Assembly (NCBI RefSeq): GCF_000014805.1
Contig: NC_008570.1
Location: 2,733,001-2,797,000, forward strand
DNA length: 64,000 nucleotides
From: Aeromonas hydrophila subsp. hydrophila ATCC 7966
GTDB taxonomy: Bacteria > Pseudomonadota > Gammaproteobacteria > Enterobacterales > Aeromonadaceae
Direction of reading: 5' to 3'
Shown here: in pieces, positions 17,504 to 27,579 of the stretch
Layout: each line of letters opens with the position of its first letter
Numbering within the stretch: position 1 is the stretch's first letter
Translations under genes and position numbers: made by a program
Notes under the pieces: generated by a model
Told to the model about the DNA's origin: nothing
The model's input: only the letters and a program-made list of their open reading frames with translations
Database searches by the model: none

Positions 17504-20500
17504 CACCACACCATCTCCACGCTCTCTTCGTCCTCGGCAAGCAGGCCGTCGAGGAAACGGCAGAAGTCATCGAGGCGCGGGTGATCGAACACGTCGGAAA
17601 CCTTGACCTGCACCCCGAACTCGGCGCCGAGCCGGTTGACTATCTGGATGGTCTGCAGGGACTGGCCCCCCAGTTCGAAGAAGTTGTCGGCGGGCGCCAT
17701 GGTGGCGAGCCCCAGGATCTGCTGCCAGATGGCGCCGACCCGGTTCTCGGTCTCGCTGCCCAGGGTCAACGCTTCGCCCCCCGCCTGGTAGGCGGCCAGC
17801 AGGGCCTTGCGATCCAGCTTGTTGGAGCCGGTGCGGGGCAGCTGGTCATAGTGGCGATAGTCGGTGGGGATCATGGCGGCAGGCAGCACCCTGGCCAGCT
17901 GCGCCTTGATGACCCGGCTGTCGCGCTCCGGCCCCGCCACGAAGGCCACCAGCCGGCGCACGCTGCCGATGCTCACCCCCTGCACGCAGGCCTCATCCAC
18001 CCCCGGCAGGGCCAACAGCTGGGCCTCCACCTCGCCGGGCTGGATGCGATAGCCGCTTATCTTGAATTCGTTGTCGCGCCGGCCGAGGTAGACCAGCCGG
18101 CCAGCCACCAGGCGCACCCGATCGCCGGTGCGATAGACGGGCATCAGCTCCGCGCCAACCCGCAGGGTGCCAAAGCTCCCTTGCACGCCCCCCACATAGC
18201 CATTGGCCAGCTGCGGGCCGAGCAGCACCAGCTCCCCCTCGTTGGCGGGTTGCTCCCCCGCCCCCAGAATGAGCGCCTGCATGCCGGGCAGCGGCAGGCC
18301 GATGGGTAGCTGGGCCTGGCTCGGATCTTCCTGCTGCAGCTCCTGAGTGGTCACCACCACTGTGGTCTCGGTGGGGCCGTAGGTGTTGAACAGGCGCACA
18401 TCGGAGCGGCCCTGACGCTGCCACTGGGCCAGCTGCTCGGGATAGACCGCCTCGCCGCCGATGATGACGGTGGTAAGCTCGGCAGGAATGTGGGCCTGAC
18501 CCGCCGTCAGCGCCACCACCCACTCATTCCAGAACGCGGTGGGCAGGTCGAGGTGGGTGATCCCCATCTGCTCCACCCCGGCCGCAAAGGCGGGCATGGA
18601 TTCGAGCAGGGCGTCGGTGCGCAGCACCAGGGTGGCACCGGCGCTCAAGGTGGCGAACACCTCCTCGATGCTGGCGTCGAAGTTGAAGGGGGCGAATTGC
18701 AGCATCCGCGCGTCTTCATCCAGGTGATAGCGGCAGCGGGCGGCGGCGGCGAAGTGATCCAGCGCGCCGTGGCTGACCGCCACCCCTTTGGGCAGACCGG
18801 TCGAGCCCGAGGTGAACATCAGGTAGGCGACGGCGCGGCCGGCGGCTGGCTGGTTCAAGCGGTTATCGCTCACCAGATCCCCCGCCAACAGGGTGCGCCC
18901 CTCAAACAGGCTGGCCAGCTTGTGGCGGTACTCGGCCTGGGTGATCAGGGTCTTGACCTCCCCCAGCCGCAGAATATGGCCCTGACGTTCCAACGGCTGC
19001 TCGGGGTCGAGCGGCACGTAGACGGCACCTGCCAGCAGCACCGCCAGCTGGGCGAAGATGGCCTGAGGGGTGCGAGCCAGCATGACCCCCACCTTGTCGC
19101 CGGGGGCGACGCCTGCGGCCTGCAGGGCGGCCGCCATCTGTTCAGATCTGGCCAGCAGCGCCTCGTAGCTGAAGCGGGCCTCTCCCTGCTCCGTGCTCTG
19201 AATCAAGGCGATCTTGTCCGGGGTCTGGGCGGCGAAGTGGCAGAGCGCCTCCAGCACCGGCCGTGCCTTGATCACTTCATGGGCGGGGCCAGCGATCAGG
19301 GCGCTGGTCCGCTGCTCGGCCAGCCAGTCGGCCTTGAGCGTTCCCAGGGTCTGGGCAGGCTCGGCCAGCCAGCGGCCCAGCAGGGCAAACAGGATATCGG
19401 CGATGGCAGCCAGATCCGCCTGACAGTAGCAGCCGGGGTTGGCGTCCAGATCCAGCCTGGGCTGGCCATCGACGCCAACCTGCACCTCGATGGTGAGATC
19501 CTCAACCGGGCCGGCGCTGATGTTGAGAATATGGGCAGATAGCGGCCCGAAGCGGCGAGCGTGATCAAACGGCATGATGTTGACCAGCGGGCCGAACAGG
19601 CGCTTGTCGCCCCCCACCAGGCCAAGGTCGCGGCGCAGCAGCTCGTAGCGGTAGTGCTGGTGTTTGCGCACCCCGCGCTTGGCCTTGGCCACGGCGCCGG
19701 CGGCTCCCGCCAGACTCAGCCCCTCTTCGAGCTCCAGAGCAAGGGGGGTAATGTTCATCTGCATGCAGGGCACGGTCAGGGACGCCGAGCCGATGCGGTT
19801 CATCATCATCAGGCCGAGCAGGGTCTTATCCTGGCCGCTTGACAGCGACAGCTGGGCAGAGAGGCCGGCCAGCAGCAGATCGGGCCAGCCCAGCTTGTGC
19901 TCGTCGGCAAAGCCGGTCAGGGATTGCCACAGCGCCGCCGGCAGCGGACGGCTCTCGCGGATAAAGTCGGCGGCAATCGGTGCGCGGGTCTCGCCAAAGG
20001 ACTTCACCTCGGGCCAGCCTTGCAGCTGCTCCTGCCAGAAGACGCGAGCGGCAGCGTTCTTGCCGCTCTGCTCGCGGCTCGCCTCTTCCGCCAGCACCTC
20101 CGCCAACGAGCCGAAGGGCGATGGGGAGTTCATCTCACCGGCCAGCCCCTCTGCATACAGCTCGGCGATGCGCTGGAACAACAAGGTGGTACCAAAGCCG
20201 TCGAGGGCGATGTGGTGCACGCAGCTGTAGAGATAATCGCGGCCGGGGCCGCGCAGCAGGGCAAAGCGGCAGGGCGCCTCTTGGGTCAGCTCGAACGGAC
20301 GGCGCAGATCGGCCCAGGCCCAGGCGCGGGCCAGCGTCTCGTCATCGCGCTCGAGGGAGACCTCTTCATAGGCCAGGGGCAGCTCATGCGAGACGAAGCA
20401 GACCGCCTCCTTATCGTCTTCGAAGTAGCCCTTGAGTGCCTCGCACTCCCCCACCGCTTTGGCAAGGGCTGCGGCCAGCACGGCCGCCTCGACCTTGCCG

Positions 20501-20604
20501 TCGAAGGCGATGCACTCGGCGGTGTTGAACATCGCCTTGTCGTCGTTTAACAGATGTCCGGACCAGAGCCCCTGCTGGGGAATGGTCAAGGGGAAGCGGT
20601 TCAT
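17503..20604 (-). CDS. amoF: NRPS condensation-adenylation-carrier protein of amonabactin synthesis
   Basis: 1033 residues resembling EntF without its thioesterase. Condensation domain with HHIALDGFG near residue 129 (the EntF/VibF-like form acting on an aryl-loaded carrier); adenylation domain about 478-925 with [11 protein letters not shown] near 591, [10 protein letters not shown] near 740 and [13 protein letters not shown]; carrier domain with GGQSLQ near 979. It probably joins 2,3-DHB from AmoB's aryl carrier to an amino acid. The ATG at 20604 overlaps the amoB stop (ATGA) and follows GGAGG; the longer frame upstream is amoB in another phase. Confidence 0.9.
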   Translation of the reverse strand: MNRFPLTIPQQGLWSGHLLNDDKAMFNTAECIAFDGKVEAAVLAAALAKAVGECEALKGYFEDDKEAVCFVSHELPLAYEEVSLERDDETLARAWAWADLRRPFELTQEAPCRFALLRGPGRDYLYSCVHHIALDGFGTTLLFQRIAELYAEGLAGEMNSPSPFGSLAEVLAEEASREQSGKNAAARVFWQEQLQGWPEVKSFGETRAPIAADFIRESRPLPAALWQSLTGFADEHKLGWPDLLLAGLSAQLSLSSGQDKTLLGLMMMNRIGSASLTVPCMQMNITPLALELEEGLSLAGAAGAVAKAKRGVRKHQHYRYELLRRDLGLVGGDKRLFGPLVNIMPFDHARRFGPLSAHILNISAGPVEDLTIEVQVGVDGQPRLDLDANPGCYCQADLAAIADILFALLGRWLAEPAQTLGTLKADWLAEQRTSALIAGPAHEVIKARPVLEALCHFAAQTPDKIALIQSTEQGEARFSYEALLARSEQMAAALQAAGVAPGDKVGVMLARTPQAIFAQLAVLLAGAVYVPLDPEQPLERQGHILRLGEVKTLITQAEYRHKLASLFEGRTLLAGDLVSDNRLNQPAAGRAVAYLMFTSGSTGLPKGVAVSHGALDHFAAAARCRYHLDEDARMLQFAPFNFDASIEEVFATLSAGATLVLRTDALLESMPAFAAGVEQMGITHLDLPTAFWNEWVVALTAGQAHIPAELTTVIIGGEAVYPEQLAQWQRQGRSDVRLFNTYGPTETTVVVTTQELQQEDPSQAQLPIGLPLPGMQALILGAGEQPANEGELVLLGPQLANGYVGGVQGSFGTLRVGAELMPVYRTGDRVRLVAGRLVYLGRRDNEFKISGYRIQPGEVEAQLLALPGVDEACVQGVSIGSVRRLVAFVAGPERDSRVIKAQLARVLPAAMIPTDYRHYDQLPRTGSNKLDRKALLAAYQAGGEALTLGSETENRVGAIWQQILGLATMAPADNFFELGGQSLQTIQIVNRLGAEFGVQVKVSDVFDHPRLDDFCRFLDGLLAEDEESVEMVW

Positions 20605-21524
20605 GGGGCCACCTCCAGGGCCTGGGCTGCCAGCTTGGCCTCGATGAGGCGCCACCAGCCGTTGAGGGTCGGCAGCTTGGCGAGATCCACGAAGCCGAGC
20701 TCCACCCCGGCGGCGCGCCACTCGGTGAGCAGGGCCATGATCCGCACCGAATCCAGACCGTAGTCGATAAGGTTCTCGTCGGGGTCAAACTCCCCCTCGT
20801 CCTCGTCGATATGGCTCAGCAGCCGCGCCTTGAGCCCCTCATACGTCAGCAACGGATTGGTCAGGAGCGGATTAGTCTGGGCGGCAGAAGCGGCAACCGG
20901 CGCAAGCGCCAGCACCTCCTCGCAGGGGATCACCTTGCCGCAGCGGGTCGCCACGTAGTCGAGCGCCATCTGGTGATCGGCCAGGGAGAAGTCCGCCACC
21001 CCGTCCGCCAGGAAGAAGGGCTGGATGTCGCGCATGAAGGCGTCGCAGGCGGTCATCATGCAGCCGATATGGCCGTAGATGCCGCCGATGATCAGCTGAT
21101 CCCGCCCCAGCGCTTTGAGCATCTGCTCCAGCTCGGAGCGCTGGAAGGCGCTGTAGCGCCACTTGACCAACACGGTGTCGTCCCGCTCCGGACGCAGCGC
21201 CGCCACCACCTGCTGCAGCTCGGGGCTCTTGTTCAGACCCGGGCCCCACATGTCGTTGAGCAGGGCGCGATCTTCAGGGGATTGATCCTTGGGCTGGGCG
21301 GTGTAGAAGACCGGGATGCCGAGGGCCTTGCACTGCTTGCGCACGGCGGCCAGGCGCTCAGTCAGGGCCGCAATCAACGGGCTGTTTTCGCCATAGAAGG
21401 CGGTGAAGTACTCCTGCATGTCGTGGATCAGCAGGGCGGCACGTTTGGGATCCAGGGACCAGTCGACCTTGTTGGCCTTCCACTGGCTGGGCATGGCGTA
21501 ATTGTTCAGGGTTGGGATAGCCAT
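20601..21524 (-). CDS. amoB: Isochorismatase with C-terminal aryl carrier domain
   Basis: A 307-residue bifunctional protein like EntB. The N-terminal isochorismatase domain (about 1-205) contains the [10 protein letters not shown] segment with the catalytic Asp and the [15 protein letters not shown] strand; it hydrolyses isochorismate to 2,3-dihydro-2,3-dihydroxybenzoate and pyruvate. The C-terminal aryl carrier domain (about 225-300) has the phosphopantetheine serine in YGLDSVRIM. 2,3-DHB is loaded there by AmoE. The last four bases overlap the amoF start. Confidence 0.93.
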   Translation of the reverse strand: MAIPTLNNYAMPSQWKANKVDWSLDPKRAALLIHDMQEYFTAFYGENSPLIAALTERLAAVRKQCKALGIPVFYTAQPKDQSPEDRALLNDMWGPGLNKSPELQQVVAALRPERDDTVLVKWRYSAFQRSELEQMLKALGRDQLIIGGIYGHIGCMMTACDAFMRDIQPFFLADGVADFSLADHQMALDYVATRCGKVIPCEEVLALAPVAASAAQTNPLLTNPLLTYEGLKARLLSHIDEDEGEFDPDENLIDYGLDSVRIMALLTEWRAAGVELGFVDLAKLPTLNGWWRLIEAKLAAQALEVAP

Positions 21525-21547
21525 AACGTCATGATTCCTTTTTAGTT

Positions 21548-23209
21548 TTATGCTGTTGTCAGGGGATTGCCGGCGGCTATGAGGTGCGCAATGCGCGCCC
21601 GCAGCCCCTGCTTGTCAATCTTGCCCACCGCCGTCATGGGCAGGGCATCCAGGGTTTCGAAACGGTCTGGCAGCTTGAAGTCCGCCACCCCGCGCTCGCG
21701 CAGAAACTTGCGCAAGGCCAGCGGCTTCAAGGCGGGATCCGTGCTGACGATGAAGGCACAGCTCTTCTCCCCCATGGCGCTGTCGGGCATGGAGACCAGG
21801 GCCGCATGGGTGATGGCCGGATGGTGCAGCAGCTGGTTTTCCACCTCTTCCGCCGCGATCTTCTCGCCGCCCCGGTTGATCTGATCCTTCTGCCTCCCCA
21901 CCACGGTGAGGTAACCATCGGCATCCTGTACCACCAGATCGCCGGAGCAGTAGAAACCCTCGGCATCGAACACCCGGGCGTTGTGGGCCGGGCTCTGGTA
22001 GTAACCGCGGAAGGTATAGGGGCCACGGGTGTGCAGGGCGCCAGGCTCGCCGGGGGCGACCGGGTTGCCCGCCTCATCGAGGATGCGCACCTCGTCGTCC
22101 GGGCTCATGGGGCGGCCCTGGGTGTGAATGACCTTCTCGTCGGGGTCATCCAGCCGGGTGTAGTTGACCAGCCCCTCCGCCATGCCGAACACCTGCTGCA
22201 GCCGGCAGCCGAGTAGCGGCCCTATCTTGCTGGCCACCGCCTCCCCCAGCTTGGCGCCGCCCACTTGCAGCAAGTCGAGGCTCTCGAGCTGAGTGCGCGC
22301 AGTGGGGTCCGCTTCCGCTGCCTGCAGCCAGAGCGAGACCGCCGGCGGCACCAGCGAGGTGAGATTGACCCGGTGGCGGGCGATCAGCGGGAAACAGCTG
22401 ATGGGGCTGGGATCGGGTGCGAGCACCACGGCGCCACCCGCCTCGAATACCCCCAGGGCGCCCGGGGAGCTCAGGGGGAAGTTGTGGGGCGCCGGCAGGG
22501 CGCACAGATAGCGGGTGTGGGGCCCCAATTCACAGATTTCATTGCTGCGGCGCACGCTGTACAGGTAGTCGTCATGGGTGCGGGGGATGAGCTTGGGAGT
22601 GCCGGTGCTGCCACCGGAGAGCTGGAAGAAGGCCACCTCGTCCGCCGGGGTCGGGCCAGATTTCACCGGCTCACCCTCAGCACCCTTCGCCAACCAGTGG
22701 GTCAGCCCCAGTTCCCCACTCTCGCCATCCAGTAGCACCAGTTCGGCGCCTATGGTTTTCAGCAGCTCGCTCTCGCGTCCCTTGCTCGCAAACAGCGGAT
22801 GGGCCAGCGAGCCGATAAAGAGGCGCGGTGTGATCTGCTCGGCATAAGAGAGGAGCTCCAGCCGGTTGTGGCTAAAGAGCGCGTTGACCGGCGCGATGCC
22901 GGCCTTGAGCAGGGCGAAGAACACCAGATAGAACTCAGCCACGTTGGGGAGCTGCACCAGCGCGGTATCCCCCGCCCCCAGGCCGTGGTGAGCCAGATTC
23001 GCGGCCAGCCGGCTCGAGGCGGTGTCCAGCTCGCGATAGCTGAAGCGGCGCTCGCCGCAGAGGATGGCCTCGGCGTCGGGGGCCAGTTCGCACTGACGCG
23101 CCAGCATGGCGGTCAGCGGCTCGCCACGCCAATAGCCCTTGGCGCGGTACTGCCGGGCCAATTCCTCGGGCCAGCGGGTATAGGGCAGGAAGCGGTTGGA
23201 CTGGGTCAT
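21548..23209 (-). CDS. amoE: 2,3-dihydroxybenzoate-AMP ligase
   Basis: 553 residues of the EntE/DhbE family, which adenylates 2,3-DHB and transfers it to the aryl carrier domain of AmoB. It begins [18 protein letters not shown], very like EntE, and has [19 protein letters not shown] near residue 192 and the C-terminal [11 protein letters not shown] and [12 protein letters not shown] motifs. The ATG at 23209 lies seven bases after GAGG; the preceding 27-codon ORF stops in an ATGA overlap with this start. Confidence 0.93.
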   Translation of the reverse strand: MTQSNRFLPYTRWPEELARQYRAKGYWRGEPLTAMLARQCELAPDAEAILCGERRFSYRELDTASSRLAANLAHHGLGAGDTALVQLPNVAEFYLVFFALLKAGIAPVNALFSHNRLELLSYAEQITPRLFIGSLAHPLFASKGRESELLKTIGAELVLLDGESGELGLTHWLAKGAEGEPVKSGPTPADEVAFFQLSGGSTGTPKLIPRTHDDYLYSVRRSNEICELGPHTRYLCALPAPHNFPLSSPGALGVFEAGGAVVLAPDPSPISCFPLIARHRVNLTSLVPPAVSLWLQAAEADPTARTQLESLDLLQVGGAKLGEAVASKIGPLLGCRLQQVFGMAEGLVNYTRLDDPDEKVIHTQGRPMSPDDEVRILDEAGNPVAPGEPGALHTRGPYTFRGYYQSPAHNARVFDAEGFYCSGDLVVQDADGYLTVVGRQKDQINRGGEKIAAEEVENQLLHHPAITHAALVSMPDSAMGEKSCAFIVSTDPALKPLALRKFLRERGVADFKLPDRFETLDALPMTAVGKIDKQGLRARIAHLIAAGNPLTTA

Positions 23210-23289
23210 TGCGCTACCTCCGGACTCAGGCCCAGGGCTTGCAGATTCGGCTGCCCACTCTGCCAACCCAGATATTGACGCTGGCTCAT
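23206..23289 (-). CDS. 27-codon ORF between amoC and amoE, possible duplication-born micropeptide
   Basis: The frame starts with ATG overlapping the amoC stop (ATGA) and ends with TGA overlapping the amoE start (ATGA). It encodes 27 residues beginning [10 protein letters not shown] and ending [12 protein letters not shown]. The ending repeats the last 12 residues of AmoC ([12 protein letters not shown]), because about 37 bases at 23286-23324 recur at 23206-23244, exactly 80 bases apart. It may be a spacer that keeps translational coupling after a duplication rather than a functional peptide. Confidence 0.45.
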   Translation of the reverse strand: MSQRQYLGWQSGQPNLQALGLSPEVAQ

Positions 23290-23324
23290 TGCGCTACCTC
23301 CAAATCCAGGCCCAGGGCTTTGAG
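23206..23324 (-). repeat. Direct repeat pair, 80-base period, amoC 3' end / amoE leader
   Basis: Copies at 23206-23244 and 23286-23324 share a 16-base block TCATTGCGCTACCTCC and a 14-base block CAGGCCCAGGGCTT with a few mismatches between them. The copies carry the AmoC-type C-terminus, the GAGGTAG ribosome site and an ATGA junction. Confidence 0.85.
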
Positions 23325-24479
23325 CATGGTCCCCAGCTTGGTGCCGGTCTCGGCCCACTCCATGGCGGGATCCGAGCCCGCGACGATGCCGGCGCCAGCA
23401 AACAGCTCGACCTGATGGCCGTCGAGCACGCCGCAGCGGATCACCACGGCCCACTCGCCGTTGCCCTGGCTGTCGCACCAGCCGACGATGCCGCTGAACA
23501 GGGCGCGCCGGAAGGGTTCCTGTTCACGAATGAACTGACGGGCCAGATCGGTGGGATAGCCGCACAGGGCCGGGGTGGGATGAAGCTGGCAGGCAAGTGA
23601 TAGTACCGATGCCTCGCCGCCATTGAGCCGACCGGCGATGGGGGTACCCAGATGCCAGAGGGTATCCGTGCTCATCAGCGAGGGATGAGCGGGGATCGCC
23701 AGCTCGCGGCAGTGGGGCGTCAGCACCCGGCGGATCTCGTCGATCACCAGACGGTGCTCATGCTGATCCTTGCGAGAGGCCAGCAGATCCCGGGCCACCA
23801 TTTCATCTTGCGCCGGCTCGCTCGCCCGACGAGCAGAGCCCGCCAGCGGATGAGTGAACACCTCTCCCCCGCTGACCCGCAGCAGCAGCTCGGGGCTGGC
23901 GCCAAGCAGGCGGCGGCCCTGGCCGAGCGGCAGGGAGAAGTGGAAGGCGTGGGGATTCTGGGCCATCAAACGGGCCATCACCTGCTTAGGGTCGGCGGGC
24001 TGGTGCAGGGTAAGGGTGAGTTTGCGCGACAACACCACCTTGGCGAGCCGGCCTTGTGCAAACGCATCCAGCGCCGCGCTGACCGAGGCCTGGAATTCGC
24101 TGGCAGGCGGGGTGCTCTGCACCGAGATGACCCGGTTGGTCTCAATAGCCTGCTCTGCCATCGCCGCTGTTGCCGGAACCTGTGCCAGCGGGACAGGGCG
24201 ATCGCCCCGCTCATAGCGGCCGGGCACATAGAGGCAGGAGGCTTCCGCCGGGTCAAACGCGAAGGCACCGATCAGCAGGGGGTTGGCCTGGCCGGCGGCG
24301 CTGGCCGCTGCCAGCGCGTCGGCGATCTGTTGCTCTAGCAAAGGCCATTCACAGGCGGGGGTGGTGATAGGCTGGCCCAGGTCAGTGGCACTGAGCGTGC
24401 CCTGACCCGAGGTAAACAAGAATTCGGGCGAAGACGCAGCCTGGGCAGGCGCGCTATTTTCCATCACAAGAGTATCCAC
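23286..24479 (-). CDS. amoC: Isochorismate synthase
   Basis: 397 residues of the EntC/chorismate-binding family, converting chorismate to isochorismate, the first committed step to 2,3-DHB. The C-terminal half carries the family signature ([27 protein letters not shown] segment and the final [12 protein letters not shown]). The GTG at 24479 lies six bases after GAGGG and is preferred; an ATG five codons later (24464) is possible. It is the first gene of the siderophore operon, directly below a Fur box. Confidence 0.92.
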   Translation of the reverse strand: MDTLVMENSAPAQAASSPEFLFTSGQGTLSATDLGQPITTPACEWPLLEQQIADALAAASAAGQANPLLIGAFAFDPAEASCLYVPGRYERGDRPVPLAQVPATAAMAEQAIETNRVISVQSTPPASEFQASVSAALDAFAQGRLAKVVLSRKLTLTLHQPADPKQVMARLMAQNPHAFHFSLPLGQGRRLLGASPELLLRVSGGEVFTHPLAGSARRASEPAQDEMVARDLLASRKDQHEHRLVIDEIRRVLTPHCRELAIPAHPSLMSTDTLWHLGTPIAGRLNGGEASVLSLACQLHPTPALCGYPTDLARQFIREQEPFRRALFSGIVGWCDSQGNGEWAVVIRCGVLDGHQVELFAGAGIVAGSDPAMEWAETGTKLGTMLKALGLDLEVAQ

Positions 24480-24500
24480 GTTACACCCTCAAATATGATT

Positions 24501-24519
24501 CAAAATGATAATGATTATC
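24501..24519 (-). promoter_or_regulatory. Fur box in front of the amonabactin operon
   Basis: CAAAATGATAATGATTATC matches 16 of 19 bases of the classical GATAATGATAATCATTATC operator. It lies 22 bases upstream of the amoC start codon, where bound Fe2+-Fur would block the promoter, so the operon should be expressed under iron limitation. Confidence 0.85.
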
Positions 24520-24804
24520 AGTTTGTATTTGTGCGGCGGTAAAATACTCGCTTTGAAATCCCCCGGTCAATGGGATTTTTATGCCGATAAAACTGGAACT
24601 TATCTGTGGATATGGCGGGTGCCACGGCTGCTGCGGCCCACCGTGCAGGTCCGGCCAGCCTTGCCCGTATGAGCACCGCAGCCAACCCCCCATATGAGGC
24701 TGCGACAAAAACCGCGGGCTCGCCGCCCACGCTGGCAGCGAACGCCATTTCCCCCTAAGATGGCGCCATCTTTATGACCATTGCCTCAACCCACGGGATC
24801 CTCG
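24520..24804. other. Divergent intergenic region amoC / lipoprotein gene
   Basis: About 285 bases with the amoC promoter on the left. It also contains a perfect 16-base palindrome AAGATGGCGCCATCTT at 24757-24772, 33 bases before the lipoprotein start. No gene is recognised. Confidence 0.6.
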
Positions 24805-25356
24805 ATGTTAAAGCACCTGCTTCTGCTCCCCCTCAGCCTGCTGCTGGCCGCCTGTTCACTCACCCAGTACAACGTCAGCGAAGGGGAGATCAACCAATAC
24901 CTCAAAGAGAGGGTCGCCTTCGAAAAGCAGCTGGGGATCCCCGGTATCATGTTGAGCAAGATCCGCCTCGACGAGATGCAAAGCCGCATCGGTCGCCGCC
25001 AGGCCGACCGGGTCGAACTGGATGCCGCCGGCGATCTGCAGGTAGCGAGTCCCCTTGGCAGCCAGCAGATGAAGATCCGCCTCTCCCTGAGCGCCCGCCC
25101 CGACTACGTGGCCGAGCAGGGCGCCATCTACCTGCGCGATCTCGAGCTCATCTCGGTCAAGACCGAGCCGGCCGACGTGGGCACCGCTCTCACTCCGCTG
25201 CTGCCCACCTTCAACCAGTCGCTCTCGCTGTTCCTCTCCCAGACCCCCGTCTACCGGCTGGACGGCAGTCGCAAGAACGAAGCCAGGATCAAAGATAAAG
25301 TCGAGGCGCTCAAGGTGGAGCCCGGCCGGCTGGTCATCCCCTTCAAGCTGCTCTGA
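24805..25356 (+). CDS. YceB-like lipoprotein (DUF1439)
   Basis: 183 residues. The signal peptide MLKHLLLLPLSLLLAAC ends in the lipobox LLAAC, so the mature protein is an outer- or inner-membrane lipoprotein. The body matches the DUF1439/YceB pattern: LTQYNVSEGEINQYL, later PGRLVIPFKLL at the end, compared with LTQYTITEQEINQSL and PGEIVIPF in E. coli YceB as I recall it. Function is not established. The ATG at 24805 is preferred over 24781 because the lipoprotein signal begins there. Confidence 0.85.
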   Translation: MLKHLLLLPLSLLLAACSLTQYNVSEGEINQYLKERVAFEKQLGIPGIMLSKIRLDEMQSRIGRRQADRVELDAAGDLQVASPLGSQQMKIRLSLSARPDYVAEQGAIYLRDLELISVKTEPADVGTALTPLLPTFNQSLSLFLSQTPVYRLDGSRKNEARIKDKVEALKVEPGRLVIPFKLL

Positions 25357-25361
25357 CCCCC

Positions 25362-25405
25362 AACCGCGCCCCTCTTCTCTTCAACTCCAGGGGCGCGGTT
25401 TTTTC
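25362..25405 (+). terminator. Terminator after the YceB-like gene
   Basis: Perfect 12-base stem AACCGCGCCCCT (25362-25373) with AGGGGCGCGGTT (25389-25400), followed by TTTTTCTT. Confidence 0.9.
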
Positions 25406-25442
25406 TTCTCAAGCTCCCCCCTTTGCCTCATAATGCACACCA

Positions 25443-25464
25443 TTCTCATTTAGATTCATGAGAA
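25443..25464. promoter_or_regulatory. Inverted repeat TTCTCAT-N8-ATGAGAA upstream of the 666-residue exported protein
   Basis: Perfect seven-base arms separated by eight bases, ending 37 bases before the start codon. The left part (ATTCTCATT) looks like half a Fur box, but I count only 9 of 14 matches to the 7-1-7 form, so the binding protein is uncertain. Confidence 0.4.
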
Positions 25465-25501
25465 GCGTCATAATAAAATCAAACATATGGTGAGAAGGGA
25501 C

Positions 25502-27502
25502 ATGAGAAAAACCGTACTGGTTCAGGCGATCGCCTGCGCGATCCTGAGCGGCGCCGCACACGCCGCCGTCAAGGTAGAAGACAAGACATTCAACACCGCC
25601 GCCAACATGCTGGCCTACACCGAGTTCGAGCTCTCCGGCGAGCCGCTGGCCGAGGCCCTCGGTCTGGATCTGGATGTACTGGACGCCAACCGCGCCGATG
25701 AGCCGACTCCGTTCGACTTCGCCGCCGGCATCGAATCCTACGAATACTCCGAAGAGGCGATGTACGCCCTCAACTACCAATCCGGCATGGGCCCCCATCT
25801 GGTAAACGGGCCGCAAAACCAGGCTCGCGGCGGCACCATGGCCTCCCTCGGCCAGCGGGTGCTGGCCATGGCCGAGGCGGTCGGTTTCCCGGCCGATGAA
25901 GTGCCGCAGGGCATGTATCCCCTCTCCCTGCCCTACTCCTCCGCCAACCCGGAGTTCGCGCAAGCCGTCAACGCCACCCCGGTCAACGGTGACCAGATCA
26001 CCATCAAGACCGCCAAGGGCAACGAGAAGAGCGTCAAGACCCAGGTACCGGCCTACTTCCGCGACTACGCCACCCTGCGCTGGAGCGGCAGTGACAACCT
26101 GCTGGTGCCGGCGGCCGTGGGCGGCATCCTGCTCAAAGAGGTGATGTGGTCCCAGGACTTCCTCGGCGGCATGCACGTGGCCGAGACCGATGAAGAGGTG
26201 GAAGCCGCGTCCGCCACCATGGATCAGGACGGCAAGCACAAGCTGGGGGTCTCTGCCGCCGACGGTTTCAACGGCATGATGCTGACCGAGCAGTCCATCG
26301 ACAAGCTGGCCATCCTGCAGGGTCAGCTCGGCTTTGACGGCAAGCAGCTGGGTGCCAAGATCACCCCGCAGTACGATCCGGCCAAGGGTATCGTCTACTT
26401 CCCCCATCAGGTGAAAGTGACCGAGACCGGCAAGAACGACGTCGGCGCCATCGGCAAGCTCGAGGTGGTGGACGGCTCCGCCCAGCTGCGCGACGCCTGG
26501 ATGATGCTGTGGCCGCTCTCCGAGTTCTACGCCTTCACCGATCAGCGCAGCGCCAACACCAACCAGAACCCGGCCTTCCATGCCGTGTTCGACGGTGCCC
26601 CGTTCGCCGCCACACCTGCCGCCAACAAGGGCAGCGATGCCGCCAAGCTGGTGGCGGGTGACGATGCCTTCTCCCTGGCACTGAACCTCTCCGGCATGGT
26701 GTTCAAGAACCTCAATGCCCTGCACTTCGAGCCCAAGGCCGGTACCCTGGTGGACAGCTGGCAAGCAGGCAAACAGGGCAAGCACGTCACCACCTTTGAC
26801 GCCGCCTACAGCCTGGTCGCCCTGCAGATCTTCCAGCGCGCCCAGGATGCGCTGCCGGTCGGTTACGCCGCTGGTGACAATGGCGAGCTGAACCTGAAGA
26901 CCGCTCAGGGCCAGCAGGCGCTGGTGCTCATTCGCCAGCAGGCCGACTTCATCCTCGCCAATCTCAAGGGCAAAAATGGGCTGGTGCACGATGGGATCAC
27001 CCTGGGTGGCAAGCTCGATGCCGGCCAGTCCATCGACGCCCAGTTTGCCGCCATCCGCGGCCTGACCGCCGCCTTCCTGGCGACCTCGGATGCCAAGTAC
27101 CGCACGGCGGCGCGCGAGCTGTTCATCGCCGCCGACAAGGCCTACTTCAATGCCAAGGCCGGTACCTGGCTCGCCGGCAAGCAGGGCGAATACACCCCCT
27201 GGACCCAGGCTGCCATCTCCGGCGCCCTGCGCTCCGCCATGCTGAACCTGCGCAACGAAGGCGGCGAGAAAGCCCCGGTGCTGGAGCTGGCCCAGCTGAC
27301 CCAACGCTACGTGAGCTGGTTCCGTGGCACCGTCAACGGCGGCATGCAGATGGCCGAGTGGATCGGCGACTCCGGCGAGAACGTCATCGAAGGGGCCGGT
27401 GGTGACACCGACGAAGATGGCGTCCCGCAAGTCACCGCAGCCGGTGGCAAGCACGGCACCGCCATGGTGATGGCCGCCAAGGCGCTGATCACCGAGAAAT
27501 AA
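25502..27502 (+). CDS. Large exported protein of unknown function
   Basis: 666 residues from the ATG at 25502 (GAGAAGG upstream); an ATG five codons earlier is less likely because the signal peptide MRKTVLVQAIACAILSGAAHA starts at 25502. After cleavage the protein should be periplasmic or secreted. I recognise no family. The middle and C-terminal parts look helical and repetitive in character (for example FDAAYSLVALQIFQRA, AAISGALRSAMLNLRNEGG, ELAQLTQRYVSWFRG), suggesting an alpha/alpha-toroid-like fold, which is only an impression. It stands alone between two strong terminators, near the iron-siderophore operon and below a Fur-like inverted repeat. Confidence 0.8.
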   Translation: MRKTVLVQAIACAILSGAAHAAVKVEDKTFNTAANMLAYTEFELSGEPLAEALGLDLDVLDANRADEPTPFDFAAGIESYEYSEEAMYALNYQSGMGPHLVNGPQNQARGGTMASLGQRVLAMAEAVGFPADEVPQGMYPLSLPYSSANPEFAQAVNATPVNGDQITIKTAKGNEKSVKTQVPAYFRDYATLRWSGSDNLLVPAAVGGILLKEVMWSQDFLGGMHVAETDEEVEAASATMDQDGKHKLGVSAADGFNGMMLTEQSIDKLAILQGQLGFDGKQLGAKITPQYDPAKGIVYFPHQVKVTETGKNDVGAIGKLEVVDGSAQLRDAWMMLWPLSEFYAFTDQRSANTNQNPAFHAVFDGAPFAATPAANKGSDAAKLVAGDDAFSLALNLSGMVFKNLNALHFEPKAGTLVDSWQAGKQGKHVTTFDAAYSLVALQIFQRAQDALPVGYAAGDNGELNLKTAQGQQALVLIRQQADFILANLKGKNGLVHDGITLGGKLDAGQSIDAQFAAIRGLTAAFLATSDAKYRTAARELFIAADKAYFNAKAGTWLAGKQGEYTPWTQAAISGALRSAMLNLRNEGGEKAPVLELAQLTQRYVSWFRGTVNGGMQMAEWIGDSGENVIEGAGGDTDEDGVPQVTAAGGKHGTAMVMAAKALITEK

Positions 27503-27521
27503 TCAGCCACTCGCTGAATAG

Positions 27522-27550
27522 AAAAAGGGAGCCATATCGGCTCCCTTTTT
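27522..27550. terminator. Bidirectional terminator between the exported protein gene and glgC
   Basis: Perfect 12-base stem AAAAAGGGAGCC (27522-27533) with GGCTCCCTTTTT (27539-27550) and a five-base loop; serves the two convergent genes. Confidence 0.92.
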
Positions 27551-27579
27551 AGTTGTGGCGTCTGGCGTTGGGCGTGACA

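Noticed and set aside
25409..27454. 681-codon ORF antisense to the exported protein gene
   Set aside because: It is a shadow of the GC-rich opposite frame: no ribosome site, His/Gln/Gly-rich composition typical of shadows, while the plus-strand frame has a signal peptide.
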